NCBI RefSeq assembly: GCF_024692365.1
Contig: NZ_JAILMR010000029.1
Span: 1 to 36,361 of the forward strand
Source of the DNA: Ruminococcus sp.
GTDB taxonomy: Bacteria; Bacillota; Clostridia; Oscillospirales; Ruminococcaceae
DNA: 36,361 nucleotides
Direction: 5' to 3'
Every line of letters begins with the position of its first letter. Within the stretch, counting starts at the first letter, position 1. This document shows positions 31,589 through 36,361 of the stretch, piece after piece. The notes beneath the pieces were generated by a model. The model was not told the DNA's origin and searched no databases. It worked only from the letters and a program-made list of their open reading frames with translations. The position numbers and the translations under genes were made by a program.

Positions 31589-33109
31589 ATGAAAGGCATA
31601 AACGCAGCACTGATGTGCGATTTCTATAAGATAGTTCACAGAGATATGATAAACCAGAAGATGACAAAGTCCATGTCTTACTACACCCCAAGAATGAGCC
31701 GTGTAAAGCGCTGGGATAAGGTGGTTATGTTTGGTTTGCAAATGTTCTGCAAGACCTGGCTTATAGACTATTTCAATGAGAATTTCTTTGAAGTTTCCGA
31801 GGAGGAGATAGTTGCCGATTACCAGAGAGTACTGGATAATTCTTTCGGCAAGGGCATATACAATACATCTTCTATCCGTGAACTTCACAAACTTGGCTAT
31901 CTGCCGCTGGAGATAATCGCACTCCCCGAGGGTACTCTTGTACCTATACACGTTCCCATGTTCGGCATAACCAACACTCACCCTGATTTTGCATGGCTGC
32001 CACAGGCGCTTGAAAGCCTTATCTCTGCTGAAATGTGGTATCCCCAGATAACGGCAACTGTTGGCAAGACCTACCGCGATATCGTTGATAAGTACTACGG
32101 TCTTACCTGTGAAGACGATATCCCACGCGCTAAGGCACTTGGTTCCTTCGATTTCCGCGGTGACCAGGGACTTGACGCTGCGCTGAAAGCTGCGGCGGGC
32201 TGGTGTATGTCTTTTGTGAATACTGCTACCGTTCCCGCTATACCCTATCTTGAAAAGATGTTCGGGGCAGACTGCACAAAGGAACCTGTTGCATATGGTG
32301 CAGTCAGCACAGAACACTTCGTAATGTGCTCGAACTTCGCAGTTGACGGAGATGAGGAAACATTCCTCAGAAAGATGCTGACAGAACTCTACCCAAACAC
32401 AAGCTTCTCGGCTGTACTGGATTCTTACGATTACTGGAATGTCATCGACAATATCCTACCCAAGCTCCACGACGAAATAATGGCACACAACGGCTGTATG
32501 CTGATGAGAGGCGATTCTGGCGACTGCGTTGAGGTTGTCACCAAGACAGTATTCAAGCTGTGGGAACAGTTCGGCGGAACTGTCAACAGCAAGGGGTTCA
32601 AGGTTCTTGACCCTCACGTTAAGGCGATATACGGCGATAGCATCACTGTTCAGCGTTGTGAACAGATCTATGAGATACTGATGAACAACGGATTTGCCTG
32701 CTCGAATGTTGCACTTGGCGTAGGTTCGTTCTCGATGCACTGCATTGAGGAAGTTGAAGAAATGACCCTAACCGCAGATGACGGTCAGAAGTTCACGGGC
32801 AGACCGACTGTGCTGAAACCTTTCACCCGCGATACTTTCTCCAGCTGCATCAAAGCTTGCTATGCCGAGATAGATGGTAAAGAATACCCCATTTTTAAAG
32901 ATCCCAAGGACGGTGGTTTCAAGAAGAGCCAGAAAGGTCTGTGCTATGTTTACCGCGACGAAAACGGCGAACTTGCATATAAGGACGGATATGTTGGTTC
33001 TACTATTCCAGAGGGCAATCTGCTTGAAACTGTTTTCAAGGATGGCGAACTCGTAAAGGAGTACACGCTCAGTGAAATCAGAAACAGGTTGAACAACAAT
33101 GCGTTTTAA
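31589..33109 (+). CDS. nadV: Nicotinamide phosphoribosyltransferase (NAMPT/NadV-type)
   Basis: A 506-residue enzyme making nicotinamide mononucleotide from nicotinamide and PRPP. The C-terminal half follows animal NAMPT closely in layout: VLDSYDYWNV, LMRGDSGD (PRPP site), NSKGFKVLDPHVKAIYGDSI, ALGVGSF, KSQKGLCYVYRDENGEL and LLETVFKDGELVKEYTLSEI (split here). The SFDFRGDQG stretch corresponds to the NAMPT loop that marks nicotinamide versus nicotinate use. That makes NAMPT more likely than nicotinate phosphoribosyltransferase, but database names often use the latter. Ribosome binding site AGAAAGAAGGA. It ends the operon at a terminator. Confidence 0.88.
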   Translation: MKGINAALMCDFYKIVHRDMINQKMTKSMSYYTPRMSRVKRWDKVVMFGLQMFCKTWLIDYFNENFFEVSEEEIVADYQRVLDNSFGKGIYNTSSIRELHKLGYLPLEIIALPEGTLVPIHVPMFGITNTHPDFAWLPQALESLISAEMWYPQITATVGKTYRDIVDKYYGLTCEDDIPRAKALGSFDFRGDQGLDAALKAAAGWCMSFVNTATVPAIPYLEKMFGADCTKEPVAYGAVSTEHFVMCSNFAVDGDEETFLRKMLTELYPNTSFSAVLDSYDYWNVIDNILPKLHDEIMAHNGCMLMRGDSGDCVEVVTKTVFKLWEQFGGTVNSKGFKVLDPHVKAIYGDSITVQRCEQIYEILMNNGFACSNVALGVGSFSMHCIEEVEEMTLTADDGQKFTGRPTVLKPFTRDTFSSCIKACYAEIDGKEYPIFKDPKDGGFKKSQKGLCYVYRDENGELAYKDGYVGSTIPEGNLLETVFKDGELVKEYTLSEIRNRLNNNAF

Positions 33110-33120
33110 GATATAAGATA

Positions 33121-33147
33121 AGAGGCTGCTTCGGCAGTCTCTTTTTT
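33121..33147 (+). terminator. Terminator of the NAD salvage operon
   Basis: AGAGGCTGC (33121-33129), tetraloop TTCG, GCAGTCTCT (33134-33142): 9 bp with one G-U, then six T. Confidence 0.93.
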
Positions 33148-33492
33148 ATGTCCATGTAGTGAAATGTGACGTGAATAGCAGCTTGGTGGTGCAGAATTAT
33201 ATTGAAATCGCCAAAGTAATTAATAAAGATTTTTAAGTTATATTTCAAATGATAATACATTATCTTTAATTAAAACTATAAACTGAAATTAATCTATATC
33301 AATTTGTACAGAAAGTGTCGGATATTCATTTTAAAATTATACAAAAAGCAAAGATGAAAGATCGTCAAGTTAATTCTGAGGTAATTATGCTAAATCAATA
33401 AAATTATTGTCTGAATTGTTGCTTGAATTATACTGAATCCATGCTTTGTTTATTTAATGAGCAGACTTTATATTAAATTATTGTTAAAGCTA

Positions 33493-33538
33493 TTGCATTT
33501 TTAGTATGTATAAGTATAATAAACTAATGTCGCGCGAC
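33493..33538 (+). promoter_or_regulatory. Promoter and GC-only palindrome upstream of the dockerin protein
   Basis: TTGCAT (33493-33498), 16 bp, TATAAT (33515-33520). The start of transcription would fall near 33527, directly at the perfect 10-bp palindrome GTCGCGCGAC (33529-33538), a striking GC island in a gap that is otherwise very AT-rich. A leader of about 190 nt would follow. The rest of 33148-33717 shows short poly-A/T runs only. Confidence 0.6.
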
Positions 33539-33717
33539 CAATATTTTTAACCGGAATATTTTGAATTAATGTTTATTTTGAGTTAACAGCTCCAAAAATC
33601 GAAATGTTAAACTTATTTAATGAGTGATTAAATTATTATTTGATTAACACAAGCATTAATGCGATTTAACTTCTTGTTGACCGAAACGTATAAACATTAT
33701 TGGAAGGAAAAGTAAAA

Positions 33718-35634
33718 ATGAATAGTATCAAAAAAACCAGTGCATTGCTTTCAGCGCTGATAATATCTGGCAGTGCTGTTATTGCGGCACCTGCGAGCGC
33801 ATACGCTGATAAGCTCGATGATGAAATTGTAAGATCTGCCCCCTCTTTCGTTTTAAGTAAGCTTGAAACTTCGCTTAGTGCAGCTTCTTTTTCAACAGAA
33901 CAGTCTTCAATTGATGAAGTCACACAGCACGGCATCGTTTACAGTCTTTTTGACGGTCATGAAGCTTACGTCAAGGATGGCAGTGCCGCTTCGGGAACAG
34001 TTCAGATACCTGACGCTGTTTACGCTAATGGTACATACTATATTGTCAAAATGATCGAGAGCAGTGCTTTTGAAGGAAATAATAACATAAAGGCTGTCGA
34101 TATGCAGTACGCTTCCGGTCTGACAGAGATCGGTAATCATGCTTTCCGTGACTGCAAGAATCTGGAAACTGTTGCACTTCCTTTTAATCTGGAATTGACT
34201 GCCTATACATCTACTGCCTTCTTAGGCTGTGAGTCATTCAGAGAATTCGCATCTACATATGGCAAGAATTACAAGATCGTTGGCGGTGTGCTTTACAATG
34301 TCGATATGACAAAGATTTTCAGGTATCCTCCTGCGAAACAGGGCACTTCTTTTACGATTGAGAATGGAGTGTCTATTGGTTTCAAAGCTTTTGATGGAGC
34401 AAAATATCTTGAGAATATCAACGTTCCCGAAGAACTGAATGAAAGCAATGCTGCAAGTATCCTTAAAAAGTATCAGGGTTTCCTAAGATACAGTGAAAAT
34501 ATGTCCATCTCAATAAACGGAGTAAGCATTTTTTCATATTCCGAAGGTGATTCGGAGGAACCTTGTATTGACCCGATTTTCCGCGGTGCAATAGCAGATA
34601 ATCTTGATATAGTTTCAGTTGAAAGAGCCAATTATTATGCTAAGCGTTATGTAGAGTATGTTGTAAAAACTCTCATCAAAGATGATGATACTGATCTTGA
34701 AAAAGCATTGAAACTCCATGATTGGCTTTGTGGCCGCGTGAAGTATGACCCTGTTGTTTCAGCTATTATTAGTAAAAATGAGCCTTATGATGGTGAAACA
34801 AAGAACCATTGTGATGCATCAGCGTTCGTGCATTATGAAAACGCAAGCGAAGCTTACCCAGAAGCTGGCTACTATACGGTTTGCGATGGTTATGCTAGAG
34901 CATATAAGCTTCTTATGAATACCGCAGGTGTTTGTTGTGAAAGAGTGTATGGTTATCCCACAGGAGATGGAAAATATAGTCATGCATGGAACATAGTTGT
35001 GCTGAATGCACACGATGATAATCCGGATAACGACAGATGCTATTATGTTGATGCAACATGGGATGATAGCGATTATGGCTGGGATTATGGTAATTTCATG
35101 TGTTGTGCCGAAACCGATTTTTGCAGTCATTCAATATATCGTGATTGGAAAATAGATGGAAATTATAACGATAATGAAATAAAATACATTCCTGAAAAAT
35201 CATATTCTATATGGACTGTTGGTGATATGAACGGCGACAAAAATGTGACAGCTGCCGATCTGATAATTCTTCGTGAATATGAAAACAGCAGCGATTGGTC
35301 AGATGATATGAGAGTCAATGCTGATATCAACTATGACGGTGTTATTGACGATAATGATGTTGATATACTCTCTTTCTATATTGATGCAAGACTTGGTGAT
35401 GTCAACAACAGCGGATATGTCGATGAGAATGACTATAAGACTTTGAAACGTTATCTTGAAAGACCTCAGGATATATATGATCAGATGATAGCTGCCGCAG
35501 ATGTTAATATGGACGGTAAGGTTGACGATACTGATCTTGAAGCTCTTAAATCATTGTTTGGACGTAACTACGGATGGGTAAATTCCAGATTCTATAAATA
35601 CAACTTTGATAAGATCCAGCAGAAGATCAAGTAA
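33718..35634 (+). CDS. Secreted LRR-transglutaminase-like protein with two dockerins
   Basis: A 638-residue secreted protein. Start ATG 33718 with GGAAGGAAA at 33701-33709; signal peptide about 1-30 (cut after ASAYA). Residues about 85-235 are BspA-type LRR_5 repeats (IESSAFEGNNNIKAVDM, EIGNHAFRDCKNLETVALP). Residues about 325-450 are a transglutaminase-like papain-fold domain with the triad Cys389 (YTVCDGYA), His422 (SHAWN) and Asp445 (VDATWDD). Two dockerin type I modules follow (502-555 and 560-616), each with a pair of calcium loops, e.g. GDMNGDKNVTAADL and ADVNMDGKVDDTDL. Dockerins attach proteins to cohesins in cellulosomes. Target of the transglutaminase-like domain unknown; peptidase activity is as likely as cross-linking. 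Confidence 0.92.
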   Translation: MNSIKKTSALLSALIISGSAVIAAPASAYADKLDDEIVRSAPSFVLSKLETSLSAASFSTEQSSIDEVTQHGIVYSLFDGHEAYVKDGSAASGTVQIPDAVYANGTYYIVKMIESSAFEGNNNIKAVDMQYASGLTEIGNHAFRDCKNLETVALPFNLELTAYTSTAFLGCESFREFASTYGKNYKIVGGVLYNVDMTKIFRYPPAKQGTSFTIENGVSIGFKAFDGAKYLENINVPEELNESNAASILKKYQGFLRYSENMSISINGVSIFSYSEGDSEEPCIDPIFRGAIADNLDIVSVERANYYAKRYVEYVVKTLIKDDDTDLEKALKLHDWLCGRVKYDPVVSAIISKNEPYDGETKNHCDASAFVHYENASEAYPEAGYYTVCDGYARAYKLLMNTAGVCCERVYGYPTGDGKYSHAWNIVVLNAHDDNPDNDRCYYVDATWDDSDYGWDYGNFMCCAETDFCSHSIYRDWKIDGNYNDNEIKYIPEKSYSIWTVGDMNGDKNVTAADLIILREYENSSDWSDDMRVNADINYDGVIDDNDVDILSFYIDARLGDVNNSGYVDENDYKTLKRYLERPQDIYDQMIAAADVNMDGKVDDTDLEALKSLFGRNYGWVNSRFYKYNFDKIQQKIK

Positions 35635-35665
35635 TCTGGCACAGCTATTTTAAGGAGAATTATTT

Positions 35666-36361
35666 ATGAAATTTAAAAAAGCATTTGCCGCAGTTGCGGC
35701 ACTGGCAATGACATTATCTGTAATTGCCGCACCTGCCCCCGCAGACGGAAAATCATCGTTCCTGAATATTGGTATCGTTGCATCTGCCGCTAAGATAGGC
35801 AAAGTTACACAGAACGGTCTGACATATGAACTTTACGATCAGATAAAAGCAGACGGTGTTGTAAAGAATAATGCAGCCTTTGTTGTCGGCAGTGAGGATA
35901 CTACCGGATGCATCACTATCCCCGAAGGAATTTACGTTAACGGAAGCTATTATAAGATATATAAAATATCAAGCAAGGCTTTTGCTAACAATAATATGAG
36001 CGGGATAGATATGCATAACGCTTACAGCTTGTTCAGTATTTACAAAGACGCATTTTATTGCTGTAAAAATCTGACAGAAGTTGCTCTTCCTTATAATCTG
36101 TCGAAAGATTTTGATACCCGCAATACATTTTTGACCTGTACATCTTTTAAGTCGTTTGTTGATGTACCTTGTGCAAACTATAAAGTTATTGATGGTATTC
36201 TTTATAACAAAGAAGCAACCAAGCTGCTTGTATATCCGCAGGCAAAGACAGATTTTGAGTTCACGATGCCTGCTACCGTAGAAGAATGCATCGTTGGTTT
36301 GAACAACAACTTTGACTATGTAAAAAATATAAAAATAGCTGACGGACTTTCAGATGAACAG
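35666..36361 (+). CDS. Tandem paralogue: secreted LRR protein, 5' part
   Basis: An open frame of 232 codons reaching the end of the window. Start ATG 35666 with TAAGGAG (35651-35657). The signal peptide is MKFKKAFAAVAALAMTLSVI and on to APAPADG. After it the protein parallels the upstream neighbour: VTQNGLTYELYDQI against VTQHGIVYSLFDGH, KNLTEVALPYNLS against KNLETVALPFNLE, and YKVIDGILYNKEATKLLVYP against YKIVGGVLYNVDMTKIFRYP. The two are tandem duplicates, 31 bp apart and probably co-transcribed. A transglutaminase-like domain and dockerin would be expected beyond the edge but cannot be seen. Confidence 0.9.
   Translation, partial: MKFKKAFAAVAALAMTLSVIAAPAPADGKSSFLNIGIVASAAKIGKVTQNGLTYELYDQIKADGVVKNNAAFVVGSEDTTGCITIPEGIYVNGSYYKIYKISSKAFANNNMSGIDMHNAYSLFSIYKDAFYCCKNLTEVALPYNLSKDFDTRNTFLTCTSFKSFVDVPCANYKVIDGILYNKEATKLLVYPQAKTDFEFTMPATVEECIVGLNNNFDYVKNIKIADGLSDEQ

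Overview
The window looks like a chromosomal segment of an anaerobic, low-to-moderate GC Firmicute of the Ruminococcus type (Oscillospiraceae). The reasons are two secreted leucine-rich-repeat proteins at the right end, the complete one carrying a transglutaminase-like domain and duplicated dockerins; the Firmicute gene order gdpP-rplI-dnaB; an RNase J; a SpoVS; and a fragment of a SigF/SigG-type sporulation sigma factor. No species call is made.

Positions 1 to about 8340 are the right end of a prophage. It starts with the end of a tail or fibre protein, then a 71-aa protein, a 768-aa fibre with a C-terminal peptidase S74 chaperone, two small tail-associated or membrane proteins, a holin and an amidase endolysin closed by a terminator. 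After that comes a control region: two leftward genes (a 73-aa unknown and an XRE repressor), a divergent promoter pair overlapped by three matching 18-bp operators, and small rightward genes. A second, separately promoted operon follows: a 46-aa protein, a ribbon-helix-helix (Arc/CopG-like) protein, a Bro-N antirepressor and a 66-aa protein. Both intergenic gaps in front of the RHH and antirepressor genes contain a strong leftward promoter followed by a leftward intrinsic terminator, so two short antisense RNAs (about 90 and 77 nt) are predicted. The order promoter, RHH gene, antisense RNA, antirepressor is that of the P22 immI locus (arc, sar, ant), here in a Firmicute prophage with unrelated protein families and a doubled RNA. 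This is the most interesting part of the window. The prophage ends next to a tRNA-Ser(GGA) gene whose 3' end faces it, the usual attachment arrangement; no integrase lies in the window.

Positions 8600 to 33150 are core chromosome: a membrane metallophosphoesterase converging on pcrA across a shared terminator; an RNase J gene behind a structured leader of about 200 nt; gdpP, rplI, dnaB, tilS and ftsH in one direction; a YmdB-type phosphodiesterase; spoVS; acetate kinase divergent from tmcAL, which uses acetate to modify tRNA-Met; the ACT/UPF0210 pair; a sugar-isomerase-like protein with a PHP phosphatase; the sigma factor remnant; and a three-gene NAD salvage operon (nicotinamidase, a short PRPP-synthetase-like protein, NAMPT) behind a consensus promoter.

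Positions 33150 to the end begin with an AT-rich gap of about 550 bp holding a promoter and a GC-only palindrome, then two tandem paralogous secreted proteins. The first is complete (LRR, transglutaminase-like, two dockerins); the second runs off the end.
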